From contig NZ_CP077769.1 of the NCBI RefSeq assembly GCF_020386615.1, forward strand, positions 6,497,501 through 6,561,500: a DNA stretch of 64,000 nt, given 5' to 3'. The DNA comes from Chitinophaga pendula (GTDB taxonomy: Bacteria; Bacteroidota; Bacteroidia; Chitinophagales; Chitinophagaceae). The notes under the pieces were generated by a model, which was given only the letters and a program-made list of their open reading frames with translations, was not told the origin of the DNA and searched no databases. This document shows positions 24,975 through 35,142 of the stretch, one piece after another (position 1 is the first letter of the stretch; every line of letters starts with the position of its first letter). Made by a program: the position numbers and the translations under genes.

Positions 24975-26447
24975 TTACTCGTGCGCCTCCACAGGGATCC
25001 ACACCGCAACGCCTTTCCCGGATACATAAAAATCGGCACCCCCATCTTCAGATAGCTGGATGACTTGTGTGTCATTCAGACAATTTATAAATGTCTTACC
25101 AGAAAAATGAGGATACTGCATATGGATATGACCACCTTCATGATTGGAAATAATTACCACACAGCCAGTCAATGGATGGGCAGGATCACCCTTACGCACC
25201 CAGCCGATCAGATCGCCGGAGACAAAGTGATCTTCCTGCTCACCATAAGCATACTTTTGCCTCGCAATTTGCAGTACCGATAACTCACCTACCGCCGGTA
25301 GCTCAATATCCTGATCCTTATCCCTGTAACTGGCACCATACCAGTCCGGATAAAAGATACAAGGTATGCCCTGCTCCCGCAATAGTATCAACGCATAGGC
25401 AATCGGCTTGAACCACGGCTGTACCGGAGACTCCAGCGATTGTAAGGGTTGTGTATCATGGTTGTCAACAAAAGTCACACTGTATTGAGGATAATGGGCA
25501 GTGAAAGTATTATCATACAATTGACGCAAGTCATACTCTCCACAAGAGGCCAGGTGAAAATGATGATGCAATATCGTATCAAACAGGTACATACTTTCTT
25601 CCGTCTGCTGCATATAACGGAGCATAGCTTCAATATTGTCCGCAGTCCAGTATTCTCCTACAATGAATAATTCTTTGTCAGCGTGTGCACGCATAGCAGC
25701 GATCCACTTCTTGTAATACTTCCACGACATATGTTTAACAGCATCCAACCTGAAGCCGTCGGGGTGCACAGTATCATAATACCACAATCCCCATTTTATT
25801 AGCTCTTCCTGCACATAAGGATTGCGGAACTCTACATCCGCCCCCATCAGGTAGTCAAAGTTACCTTTCTCATCATCCACCGCCTTGCTCCACTCCTCCC
25901 CATAATCATTCAGTATCTTAAAGATACCTTGCTCTTCGGGAGGAAGGTTAGCTGCATAGTCTACCCCCGAAAAACTCTGGAAGTTCCATTCAAAGGAAGA
26001 ATATTTTCCGGCTCTGCCGGGAAAAGTAAAATGTGTAAAACCGTTGATCTGGAAAGGGTCCCCGATAACATTCGTTCTGTTCTCAGGGTCGATACGGAGT
26101 ACCGCAAAACTTTCCTCCGCATCCCCGCCTAACTTGTGATTCAACACAATGTCAGGAAGTACCTTAAGTTGCTGCTCCTGGGCATAGCGTACAGCAGAAA
26201 GATAGGTGTCGCGATCACCATATTTGGTGGCAACACTCCCCTTCTGATCAAATTCCCCCAGATCATACAAGTCATACACATCATACCCTTCTGATGTAGG
26301 TCCCTTACTGCCCTTATAAGCAGGAGGCAACCACACGTGTGTAATACCTTGTTCCTTTAACTGGGGAACTATTTCCTGGAAGTGCTGCCACCATGTTCCA
26401 CCCGCAGTAGTATACCAGTGGAAAAATTGAAAGATTGTCTGGTTCAA
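24975..26447 (-). CDS. Cytoplasmic alpha-amylase (GH13, subfamily 5-like)
   Basis: A 490-residue protein without signal peptide, starting MNQTIFQFFHWYTTAGGTWW, the start typical of intracellular bacterial alpha-amylases. The four GH13 regions are visible: PDIVLNHK (about 98-105), GFRLDAVKH with nucleophile Asp235, VGEYW with acid/base Glu265 and FVDNHDTQPL with Asp331. ALILLREQGIPCIFYPDWYG is also characteristic of the subfamily. It hydrolyses alpha-1,4-glucans inside the cell, for example glycogen or imported maltodextrins. It is not in a visible sus-type operon and seems to stand alone. Confidence 0.93.
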   Translation of the reverse strand: MNQTIFQFFHWYTTAGGTWWQHFQEIVPQLKEQGITHVWLPPAYKGSKGPTSEGYDVYDLYDLGEFDQKGSVATKYGDRDTYLSAVRYAQEQQLKVLPDIVLNHKLGGDAEESFAVLRIDPENRTNVIGDPFQINGFTHFTFPGRAGKYSSFEWNFQSFSGVDYAANLPPEEQGIFKILNDYGEEWSKAVDDEKGNFDYLMGADVEFRNPYVQEELIKWGLWYYDTVHPDGFRLDAVKHMSWKYYKKWIAAMRAHADKELFIVGEYWTADNIEAMLRYMQQTEESMYLFDTILHHHFHLASCGEYDLRQLYDNTFTAHYPQYSVTFVDNHDTQPLQSLESPVQPWFKPIAYALILLREQGIPCIFYPDWYGASYRDKDQDIELPAVGELSVLQIARQKYAYGEQEDHFVSGDLIGWVRKGDPAHPLTGCVVIISNHEGGHIHMQYPHFSGKTFINCLNDTQVIQLSEDGGADFYVSGKGVAVWIPVEAHE

Positions 26448-26520
26448 TGTACTATTGTCCTTTAGTGATAATTATAACACAGCAGAGCGCTGCTTGTTGT
26501 ATAACGTAGTGAATGTCCGT

Positions 26521-26558
26521 TTAATGAAGTTTATACCCATTAATGAAGTTTATACCCA
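26521..26558 (+). repeat. Tandem duplication of a 19-bp unit
   Basis: TTAATGAAGTTTATACCCA occurs twice, head to tail with no spacer (26521-26539 and 26540-26558), in the spacer upstream of the alpha-amylase start. No function is evident. Confidence 0.85.
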
Positions 26559-26634
26559 GTATGTTGATCCCATGTATCAGCGTCACTAAAGGCGTCAGGT
26601 TTTGTTTTTCAATAAAGCAGGTATGACCACGTCA

Positions 26635-26790
26635 TCACAGCGGTGCCCGGCCTCTGATAATATTTACCAGAATAGCAATAATAGCCAGCACTAATAAGGC
26701 GTGTATCAGACCTCCAGCAGAATATACAAAGAAACCTAATATCCAGCCTATAATCAGGATAACAGCAATCAAATAAAGGAGACTGTTCAT
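26635..26790 (-). CDS. lmo0937-family small membrane protein
   Basis: A 51-residue protein reading MNSLLYLIAVILIIGWILGF, then FVYSAGGLIHALLVLAIIAI, and ending VNIIRGRAPL. It has two hydrophobic helices separated by YSAGG, which is the pattern of the lmo0937 family of tiny membrane proteins with the WxxGFF...GGxIHxLLVLA core. Function unknown; such genes often accompany stress-response genes. It is divergent from the four-helix-bundle stress protein at 27130. Confidence 0.85.
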   Translation of the reverse strand: MNSLLYLIAVILIIGWILGFFVYSAGGLIHALLVLAIIAILVNIIRGRAPL

Positions 26791-26828
26791 ATGATAAGAA
26801 ATTTGGTTCGCTAACTATAATGTAAAAG

Positions 26829-27026
26829 TTATGCCAATGAACAACTCCCTTGTTTATAATAATATGGATAGCTATCTGTTGGGGATGCATTGTGGAAGTG
26901 CTTCCACCATACGAGCAAAAAACAGGTCGACTTCCCCTCCACGCCTCCTATGGGAGTCAAATGGTCGCATTTTTGAATAACACTAACAGAGGCATTTTCA
27001 ATAAGCATATCCTCTTCCGATGACAT
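26829..27026 (-). CDS. Possible 65-residue protein, unassigned
   Basis: A frame starting MSSEEDMLIENASVSVIQ is preceded by AAGGAGG about 11 nt upstream, one of the better ribosome-site matches in the window. It continues KCDHLTPIGGVEGKST and ends YYYKQGSCSLA. No family is recognised. The frame stays open 39 bases further upstream (ATG at 27065). It lies between the lmo0937 and four-helix-bundle genes, and could be a genuine small gene or a chance frame. Confidence 0.3.
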   Translation of the reverse strand: MSSEEDMLIENASVSVIQKCDHLTPIGGVEGKSTCFLLVWWKHFHNASPTDSYPYYYKQGSCSLA

Positions 27027-27129
27027 ACACTTGTTTACCTCCTTCATCCAATAACCCGCACACAACAGGGCTTAACAGGACGCAGTGGAGGATAACGAAA
27101 CATATTGCGAACATTAAAACCTGAAAAAC

Positions 27130-27591
27130 ATGCAACACAATGAAAAAACCGTAGAGATATTGAATGACCTGGTAAAGATCAATAACGATCGTATAGAAGG
27201 TTATCGTAAAGCCGTAGACCAATCAGACGATGCCGACCTGAAAGCACTGTTCCAACGGATGATCGATGAAAGCCAGACTTATGTAGGACAACTGAATAAG
27301 GAACTGGCACAAAGTGGCAATGAACCGGAATCCGGCACCACCACTTCCGGCAAACTCTACCGTACTTGGATGGACGTAAAAGCAACATTTACCGGCAGCG
27401 ATAGACATAGCATTCTCTCTAGCTGCGAATATGGAGAAGATGCCGCACAACGTGCATACGATGAGGCCCTGAAGTCAGAGACACCCATGCCGTACGACCT
27501 GCGTGAACTTATTGCGAACCAAAAAGGCGCACTCAAAAATTCTCATGATACCATCAAAACATATAGAGACGTAGAAAAGGTAAGTCACTAG
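27130..27591 (+). CDS. PA2169-family four-helix-bundle protein (DUF2383)
   Basis: A 153-residue, mostly helical protein. EKTVEILNDLVKINNDRIEG (about residues 5-24), FQRMIDESQTYVGQLNKEL and TWMDVKATFTGSDRHSIL (about 78-95), then CEYGEDAAQRAYDEAL, match the PA2169/DUF2383 ferritin-like four-helix bundle, whose Glu and Asp residues could bind metal. These proteins are stress induced in several bacteria; function not established. It ends before a GC-rich terminator at 27617-27661. Confidence 0.85.
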   Translation: MQHNEKTVEILNDLVKINNDRIEGYRKAVDQSDDADLKALFQRMIDESQTYVGQLNKELAQSGNEPESGTTTSGKLYRTWMDVKATFTGSDRHSILSSCEYGEDAAQRAYDEALKSETPMPYDLRELIANQKGALKNSHDTIKTYRDVEKVSH

Positions 27592-27616
27592 ATAGACCAC
27601 CTTTTTGTGCAGGGAT

Positions 27617-27670
27617 AACCGCCGCTGTTCTTTTTGTTCAATCAAGAGGAGGGCGGCGGTTGTTCATTTT
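27617..27670 (+). terminator. Terminator after the four-helix-bundle gene
   Basis: AACCGCCGC (27617-27625) pairs with GCGGCGGTT (27653-27661) across a long loop, followed by GTTCATTTTTAT. Confidence 0.65.
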
Positions 27671-27678
27671 TATGCCTT

Positions 27679-27780
27679 TACTTTTGCAGCGTATGATTAC
27701 GGCTGCTTATCTTCATAAGTGACAATTAATTTAATGGATTTAGGTTTAAAAGGCTGTTCCCTCCCAGGAAACAGCCTTTT
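27679..27780 (+). ncRNA. Candidate short transcript between convergent genes
   Basis: TACTTTTG (27679-27686) is an exact -7 box, with TTG at 27660-27662 sixteen bases before it. It points into a 90-nt segment that ends with the hairpin 27748-27780. The segment contains only a 9-codon frame (MITAAYLHK from 27692). Either a small RNA or a chance promoter match; the hairpin may simply belong to the thiamine operon. Confidence 0.25.
27748..27780. terminator. Terminator of the leftward thiamine operon, possibly bidirectional
   Basis: AAAAGGCTGTT (27748-27758) pairs with AACAGCCTTTT (27770-27780). It lies 12 nt after the thiH stop. Confidence 0.8.
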
Positions 27781-27791
27781 ACAATATCGGC

Positions 27792-28904
27792 CTATCGGTC
27801 ATATACCGCATCCCAATCCTTCCAAACCGGCTCAAAACCCTGCCGCTGCAACATATCCGCGATCGTAGCAGGCGCCCGCTCATCCGATATCTCAAACTGC
27901 TCTAACGACGCCTCCGCATTGGCATAACCACCCGGATTAGTACGCGATCCCGCACTAAGCGCCGTAATACCCAACTGCACCACATGATCCCGGAAATGAG
28001 GGGTCTCCCTAGTAGACAAACTGAGCTCTACAGTAGGACTGAATAACCGGTATGCACAGATCAATTGCACCAACTCCCGGTCAGACATCTCGACCTTCGG
28101 CGGCAACCCGCCCGCACAAGGCCGCAACCTGGGAAAAGAAATACTATACCGCGTCTGCCAATAACGCCGCTCCAGGTACTGCAAATGCAACGCTGTAAAA
28201 AAGCTGTCCGTACGCCAATCCTCCAACCCGATCAATACCCCTAATCCCATCTTGTGAATACCCGCACGCCCGATGCGATCAGGCGTCTCTAATCGATAAT
28301 CAAAGTTGGATTTACGCCCTCGGGGATGATGCTTTTTATAATCATCCTGGTGATATGTCTCCTGGTACACCAGCACAGCATGTAATCCCAACGCCTGCAA
28401 CTGCCGGTAATCCTCCTCATCCATCGGTTGCACTTCCATAGAGATATTGGCAAAATGCGGCCGTATCAGCTCCAGCGCATGCCGGAAGTAATCCATTCCC
28501 ACCCGCTGCTGCGCCTCGCCGGTCACCAATAACACATGGTCATAACCCATCTTTTTGATCACAGCTACTTCCCGCAGGATCTCCCCATCATCGAGCGTCT
28601 TCCGCTGCAAATGATTGTCCAGGCTGAAACCGCAATAAGTACAAATGTTCTGGCACTCATTCGAGAGATACAAGGGAATATACAACTGCATAGTATTGCC
28701 AAACCGCTGCCGCGTAAGCCGTTGGCTTAGCGCAGCCATCTGCCCCAGGTAAGGCACCGCCGCCGGTGATAGCAAAGCCGCAAAATCATCTAAGGTGACC
28801 GTCGACGCTCCCAACGCCCGTTCTACATCCGCAGCCGTTTTTTGATAGATAGCAGCAGAAACATCCGCCCAGTTATATGCCTGAAATACGTCTTTAAAAC
28901 TCAT
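27792..28904 (-). CDS. thiH: 2-iminoacetate synthase ThiH
   Basis: A 370-residue radical SAM enzyme starting MSFKDVFQAYNWADVSAAIY. The iron-sulfur motif is CQNICTYCGFSLDN (CxxxCxYC, about residues 75-85). LLVTGEAQQRVGMDYF, ISMEVQPMDEEDY and YSISFPRLRPCAGG are typical of ThiH. It cleaves tyrosine to dehydroglycine (2-iminoacetate) and p-cresol for thiazole synthesis in the anaerobic-type pathway. An upstream ATG (28934) would add ten residues overlapping thiG; the start at 28904 matches the family. It is the last gene of the thiamine operon, with a terminator 12 nt beyond its stop. Confidence 0.95.
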   Translation of the reverse strand: MSFKDVFQAYNWADVSAAIYQKTAADVERALGASTVTLDDFAALLSPAAVPYLGQMAALSQRLTRQRFGNTMQLYIPLYLSNECQNICTYCGFSLDNHLQRKTLDDGEILREVAVIKKMGYDHVLLVTGEAQQRVGMDYFRHALELIRPHFANISMEVQPMDEEDYRQLQALGLHAVLVYQETYHQDDYKKHHPRGRKSNFDYRLETPDRIGRAGIHKMGLGVLIGLEDWRTDSFFTALHLQYLERRYWQTRYSISFPRLRPCAGGLPPKVEMSDRELVQLICAYRLFSPTVELSLSTRETPHFRDHVVQLGITALSAGSRTNPGGYANAEASLEQFEISDERAPATIADMLQRQGFEPVWKDWDAVYDR

Positions 28905-28914
28905 AATTGATAAG

Positions 28915-29685
28915 TTACAGGTCAAGAAATGCAAGCAAAGGACTGGAACCTACCGCCTGATGACTACTACTACCCAGCCCGGCTTCAAATGCCTCCCTGC
29001 CTGCTGTTACCGCCTGCGCAAAAGCCTGGGCCATACGCACCGGCTCCCGCGCTACCGCAATGGCCGTATTGACCAGCACCGCATCAGCTCCCAACTCCAT
29101 CGCTTTCGCAGCATCAGAAGGGCTGCCTATACCGGCATCCACAACTACCGGCACCTGGCTCTGCTCTATGATAATAGATAGAAAATCGATCGTTCGTAAC
29201 CCCTTATTACTACCTATCGGAGAGCCCAACGGCATCACCGCGGCCGCACCTACCTCCTCCAGCCGCTTGCAAAGCACCGGGTCCGCATGTATATATGGTA
29301 ACACCACAAACCCTTGCTTCACCAGCTCCTCCGCAGCCTTCAATGTCTCTATAGGGTCGGGCAATAAATACTTGGGGTCCGGATGTATCTCCAGTTTGAT
29401 CCAGTTAGTACCCAGCGCTTCCCGCGCCAGCTGCGCCGCAAATACCGCCTCCGCCGCCGTACGGGCGCCGGAAGTGTTGGGCAATAAATCCCAGTTATCC
29501 TGATGTAAGTGTTGTAAAAGAGGGTCTGATTGATGTTGAAGATCCACCCGCTTCAAAGCAACCGTTACCAGCTCAGTACCCGATGCCCGTAATGCCGCTT
29601 CCATAACAGCAGGAGAAGAAAACTTCCCCGTACCGGTGAAAAGGCGGGAGTGAAAAGTCTTCCCTGCAATAATGAGTGATGTCAT
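28915..29685 (-). CDS. thiG: Thiazole synthase ThiG
   Basis: A 256-residue TIM-barrel protein starting [20 protein letters not shown]. It contains VTVALKRVD with the Lys that forms the imine with deoxyxylulose 5-phosphate (about residue 46), [15 protein letters not shown] (about 66-80), [30 protein letters not shown] and [31 protein letters not shown] (near 180-210). These are hallmark ThiG motifs. It combines deoxyxylulose 5-phosphate, dehydroglycine from ThiH and sulfur from ThiS thiocarboxylate to form the thiazole phosphate. It lies 10 nt upstream of thiH in the same operon. Confidence 0.96.
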   Translation of the reverse strand: MTSLIIAGKTFHSRLFTGTGKFSSPAVMEAALRASGTELVTVALKRVDLQHQSDPLLQHLHQDNWDLLPNTSGARTAAEAVFAAQLAREALGTNWIKLEIHPDPKYLLPDPIETLKAAEELVKQGFVVLPYIHADPVLCKRLEEVGAAAVMPLGSPIGSNKGLRTIDFLSIIIEQSQVPVVVDAGIGSPSDAAKAMELGADAVLVNTAIAVAREPVRMAQAFAQAVTAGREAFEAGLGSSSHQAVGSSPLLAFLDL

Positions 29686-29714
29686 ATACCGTCTGATTAG
29701 AAGATGAATAAAAA

Positions 29715-30344
29715 TTAGTATCGCGCCAGCGTACCCTGCAACATGCTCAGCAAGGAGGCTTTGTCAGCAGCATGTGTAATAAGCCCGCTGACAGCCACAC
29801 CGTGTACACCAGTGTCCAGCAACGCAGGAATATCTTCCTGTAGGATACCTCCGATGGCGATGACAGGAATATTAATGTGACGCGCACGCAACGCTTCCAT
29901 AAGATGCATGTAACCCTCCAATCCCAATATGGGACTGAGTTTTTGCTTAGTCGTCGTAAATCGGTAAGGTCCCACACCCACATAGTCGGCGCCATGAGTA
30001 ACATGCTGTAATATGTCATCAAGTGTATTGGCCGTACCGCCTACGATCAGGTAATCCCCCACTATAGCGCGTGCCTCCGCTACTGTCATATCCTCCTTCC
30101 CCACATGCACGCCGTCCGCACCTGCTGCCAACGCTACCTGCGGATGATCATTAATAATAAGCACCGCACCGTATTGCTGACAGATAGCCTTGGCCGCAAT
30201 CGCCTGCGCTAGTATAATGTCTTCAGGTGCGTCTTTAATACGTAACTGTATCCAACGGCATCCTGCTACGCAAGCCTCCCGTATGTTCTCCAGGTGAGTG
30301 TGTGTCGCTGTTGCCTGGGATATGTAATGCAATGAGTCGATCAT
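29715..30344 (-). CDS. thiE: Thiamine-phosphate synthase ThiE
   Basis: A 209-residue TIM barrel. It has WIQLRIKDA (about residues 32-40), [31 protein letters not shown] in pieces ([16 protein letters not shown], about 62-80), [14 protein letters not shown] (about 123-136) and [15 protein letters not shown] (about 157-171), all standard ThiE positions for pyrimidine diphosphate and thiazole phosphate binding. It joins HMP diphosphate and thiazole phosphate to make thiamine monophosphate. The start overlaps the end of thiD by 4 nt (ATGA). Confidence 0.95.
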   Translation of the reverse strand: MIDSLHYISQATATHTHLENIREACVAGCRWIQLRIKDAPEDIILAQAIAAKAICQQYGAVLIINDHPQVALAAGADGVHVGKEDMTVAEARAIVGDYLIVGGTANTLDDILQHVTHGADYVGVGPYRFTTTKQKLSPILGLEGYMHLMEALRARHINIPVIAIGGILQEDIPALLDTGVHGVAVSGLITHAADKASLLSMLQGTLARY

Positions 30345-31093
30345 ATGTAGTGATAACCGGTTAAGGATGGATGACTGGATAAAAATTGAGCAGTATGCCG
30401 CTTGCCTTCAAGGCAAGCCGCTGCTAAAGGAACACCATGTACCAGCTGCGCAGTGATGGCAGCAGAAAGCACACAGCCGGACCCGTGTTTAGGATAGACC
30501 TTTTCCGCAGCTGGCGCAAATTCAACCACGCCGGAACGCTGGTATAAGGTATCCCAGCCTGGCTGCAACGGCCGGTGACCTCCTTTCAGTAATACCGCAC
30601 AGTATTGCGATAAATAAGTGGCGGCCGCCTCCCCCGTCGCCTCCCCGGACAATAACATCGCTTCGTGATAGTTAGGCGTCAGCAGGTAAAGTAGTGGTAA
30701 TATCGACTGCCATGTCTGCATTACCTCCCGGTGATGAAAGGTATAACCGGCAGATGCACTCAGCACCGGATCCAGTATTACGCGTATACCGGGCGAAAGG
30801 GTATGTAAGGTCTCCAGCAGTTGCTGTAAAACAATTGCATTCTCCACTAATCCGATCTTGCAATACGACACCGCATAGCTGGATAATAAGGGCTGCAACT
30901 GCGCAAGAATCTGCTCCACCGGTACCCACTGCACCCCATAAAAATGATCCGCCGTCTGCATGGTCAATGCCGTACAAACACCTAGCCCACACAATCGCTG
31001 CATCTCGAACGTTTTAATGTCCGCAAGCAATCCGGCCCCGCCACTGGGGTCCAGCCCCGCCAGGCTTAATACGTATGGTCTTTGTTGTTCCAT
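30341..31093 (-). CDS. thiD: Hydroxymethylpyrimidine/phosphomethylpyrimidine kinase ThiD
   Basis: A 250-residue ribokinase-fold protein: YVLSLAGLDPSGGAGLLADIKTFE in pieces (AGLDPSGGAGLLADIK, about residues 12-27), ILDPVLSASAGYTF (about 105-118), LLTPNYHEAMLLSG (about 136-149), VLLKGGHRPLQ, and HGSGCVLSAAITAQL (about 202-216), with the anion hole GSGC typical of the family. It phosphorylates HMP twice. It overlaps the ThiE-like gene upstream by 28 nt and thiE downstream by 4 nt, so expression is tightly coupled. Confidence 0.94.
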   Translation of the reverse strand: MEQQRPYVLSLAGLDPSGGAGLLADIKTFEMQRLCGLGVCTALTMQTADHFYGVQWVPVEQILAQLQPLLSSYAVSYCKIGLVENAIVLQQLLETLHTLSPGIRVILDPVLSASAGYTFHHREVMQTWQSILPLLYLLTPNYHEAMLLSGEATGEAAATYLSQYCAVLLKGGHRPLQPGWDTLYQRSGVVEFAPAAEKVYPKHGSGCVLSAAITAQLVHGVPLAAACLEGKRHTAQFLSSHPSLTGYHYI

Positions 31094-31679
31094 TGCTGAT
31101 GAATAGCTGTAAATACCGTTACCGCCTGCTCCGGCTGTCGCCAGAGCGCGCCCATTAACGCAATACCGTCAAATCGCATGCGTCGGGCTGCCGCAACAGT
31201 GTGGATGTCAATACCTCCCAGTGCCAGTACCTGCCTGCCTGCAGGCGTACGCGGTAGTTGCCAGTCTCCGGATAAAGAGCCCTTATATCCCGGCTTGGAG
31301 ATACTGTCAAATACTGGACTTAACAATACCTGCTGCCACTCATTCGGCAGCGTATCCAACAGGCCCGGCGCATGTACGCCGGTGCTGAGCAGCAATCCCT
31401 GCGCACGCAATGTTTGTAACGCCGCTGCCGGTAATGATGCCCGCAGCTGCTCACTGCAATGCAGGCCGCCAAGCCCTGTACGGATACAGAGCTCCGGATA
31501 ACCGGATAGCAATATCATGGGATAATATGCGGGTGGCAACTGCCCCAGCAATTGCTCATATGCCTGTTGAGTCCACCCGGGCTTTCGCAGCAATACACGG
31601 TCTGCACCTGCTGCCAGCATTGCTTGCAGCAGGTCCGCTTCTCCGGGTATGGGCGTAGTATGTGAAATGACGAGTATCA

Positions 31680-31680
<1 letters not shown>
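31066..31680 (-). CDS. ThiE/TenI-like thiamine phosphate synthase homologue
   Basis: A 204-residue member of the ThiE/TenI barrel family: MILVISHTTPIPGEADLL, DRVLLRKPGW (about residues 27-36), GLHCSEQLRASLP (about 75-87), VLLSPVFDSISKPGYKGS (about 117-134, the typical YxxxSPVFxTxSKPGY stretch) and LALGGIDIHTVAAARRM. It lacks the IND and GxGPxxxTxTK details of true ThiE but keeps the SKPGY loop seen in Bacteroidetes TenI/ThiE2 proteins. It may be a thiazole tautomerase or a second synthase. Its ATG overlaps the thiC stop (TAATG). Confidence 0.85.
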
Positions 31681-33671
<1,991 letters not shown>

Positions 33672-33729
33672 TTACCATACCCGCCAGGGCTGGACTTCCA
33701 ATGTTAACAGTATACGTAAGGCGTTATAC

Positions 33730-33933
33730 TCATCCGCCTTGTGTAGCGCGGATGATGGTAATATTGTCCGAATGAGACAACGATACCTGTCCCCAGGTGA
33801 CCCTGGGCACTACCTCATTGTTGACCGCGACGGCAATGCCTTTTTCTGATGGGAGCTGAATAAACTGTAACAGTGCAGCAACGGTAGTTCCTGGCTGCAC
33901 CGCATAAAGTTTATTGTTTACATGTACTTCCAT
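33730..33933 (-). CDS. thiS: Sulfur carrier protein ThiS
   Basis: A 67-residue ubiquitin-fold protein starting MEVHVNNKLYAVQPGTTVAA and ending NITIIRATQGG with the C-terminal Gly-Gly that is adenylated and thiocarboxylated. KGIAVAVNNEVVPRVTW (about residues 31-47) is the usual ThiS core. It donates sulfur to ThiG. It is the first gene after the TPP riboswitch, 57 nt downstream of it. The adenylating enzyme ThiF normally encoded in such operons is absent from this cluster. Confidence 0.96.
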   Translation of the reverse strand: MEVHVNNKLYAVQPGTTVAALLQFIQLPSEKGIAVAVNNEVVPRVTWGQVSLSHSDNITIIRATQGG

Positions 33934-33990
33934 AATACTGGAATTAAAAGGTGAACAATAAACTTTAAGGATGTGTAATAAAGATGAGAA

Positions 33991-34095
33991 GGTTCAGTTA
34001 CTTTTCCCTACGGCAGTATGAACTGCTTCAGGTACTGAGGGTATCATCTCAGCTTCCCGCCTGACTGTAGGCAGGAAACACCCCTAAAGTGAACC
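33991..34095 (-). promoter_or_regulatory. TPP riboswitch (THI element) controlling the thiamine operon
   Basis: On the minus strand the conserved elements appear in order: TTTAGGGGTG, then GCTGAGATGATACCC, then TACCTGAAGCAGTTC, then GCCGTAGGGAA. They match the thi-box core (AGGGG, CTGAGA, ACCTGA, GTAGGGAA). The ends GGTTCA (plus 34090-34095) and TGAACC (plus 33991-33996) can close P1. It lies 57 nt upstream of thiS and should reduce expression of the whole operon when thiamine pyrophosphate is abundant. Confidence 0.95.
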
Positions 34096-34231
34096 GTAAA
34101 GGTAGGAAACCAATAAGCAAATATCAAATAACAATTACCCGGTCACGATCAGACCGTTGCGGACAATACCGCTATTCCATCGTAACACTCAAAAATCTAT
34201 TATATTTACAGCGGTCACATTGCATGCACCA

Positions 34232-34726
34232 ATGGTTAATAACAAACATCTATACTATATCGCCTTCCTCTTCCTGGCTGCCTGTCAGTCTAAGACCGGT
34301 CCGGAATCCACGGATGTCACAGATAGCAGCCTGCTTAAAGTGCCTGATACCAGTACCGTAACCGTTATAGACACCAGCATCTTGCCATTGGATACCATTA
34401 CCTACGACCCCACACAGTTAGTAGGTACCTGGATGCAACCCGTACCCGGACTGGAGAAAGAACGCCAGGGGTTCCGCCTTAATAAAGATGGCAGCATGAG
34501 ATCCATTAATACCTACACCCTTGTGTATGAAAAATGGCAGCTCGCGCACGACACATTACTGTTGTGGAACCACGCAGAAGGTGTAAAAGATACCGCCCAT
34601 ATCATAGATACCACCATTGTCAAAGCACTAACAGATTCTTCCCTTACCCTCTACCCTACAAAAGCCGCAGAAGGATACCTGGAACAATACGTTAAAGAGA
34701 AAGAGAAGAGTAAAAAACGGCCATGA
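34232..34726 (+). CDS. Lipocalin-like lipoprotein
   Basis: A 164-residue protein starting MVNNKHLYYIAFLFLAACQS, with a lipobox (FLAAC). A Thr/Ser/Asp linker follows, then a lipocalin-like domain: LVGTWMQPVPGLEKERQGF, FRLNKDGSMRSINTYTLVYE and WQLAHDTLLLWNHAEG, the strand pattern of the small Bacteroidetes lipocalin family with GTW near its start and a DGS loop. The frame stays open 75 nt upstream (ATG at 34157); the lipoprotein start is preferred. It is divergent from the thiamine operon. The ligand is not known. Confidence 0.75.
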   Translation: MVNNKHLYYIAFLFLAACQSKTGPESTDVTDSSLLKVPDTSTVTVIDTSILPLDTITYDPTQLVGTWMQPVPGLEKERQGFRLNKDGSMRSINTYTLVYEKWQLAHDTLLLWNHAEGVKDTAHIIDTTIVKALTDSSLTLYPTKAAEGYLEQYVKEKEKSKKRP

Positions 34727-34763
34727 TCACGCCCTACACTTCCCTCCCCTTGATCAGGTCATG

Positions 34764-35018
34764 TCAATGATATAATTGCCACAATCCCACTATACAGGAT
34801 ACAATAGACATAAACAATCCTGCTGTGGCCAGCTGCATATCATCCGTACTCTTTCTTGCCAATACAAGGGATATAATGCCTACAAAAGCGGCGGCTCCGC
34901 CCAGCATCACAGAATAATGAGGTGTCGTCTTGGTAGCAAAGGCGAACACTGCGGCTAATATGCCCGCAATCAGGGATACGATACAAGCTACCTTGGATGT
35001 GGAGATGTGTGATTGCAT
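34764..35018 (-). CDS. Small hypothetical membrane protein
   Basis: An 84-residue protein with three hydrophobic segments (about residues 10-28, 35-53, 62-80): VACIVSLIAGILAAVFAF, MLGGAAAFVGIISLVLA and GLFMSIVSCIVGLWQLY. The layout recalls DUF4190-type or similar small membrane proteins, but no motif allows a firm name. It is convergent with the lipocalin-like gene. No terminator is obvious between them. Confidence 0.55.
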   Translation of the reverse strand: MQSHISTSKVACIVSLIAGILAAVFAFATKTTPHYSVMLGGAAAFVGIISLVLARKSTDDMQLATAGLFMSIVSCIVGLWQLYH

Positions 35019-35142
35019 GTTATTTATAGATTAAGGATTCAAATGCGTATACTGCTCCTCTCTCCTACAGTGCAACTTATCCGTCCGGTCATGGTGGTGT
35101 AATCGGGATGACAGTTTGCTTCAGCGATTTTTTTTGGTTGAA

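Noticed and set aside
26609..26890. 93-codon leftward frame over the lmo0937 gene
   Set aside because: A different frame of the same strand encodes the clear small membrane protein; this one is its out-of-frame shadow.
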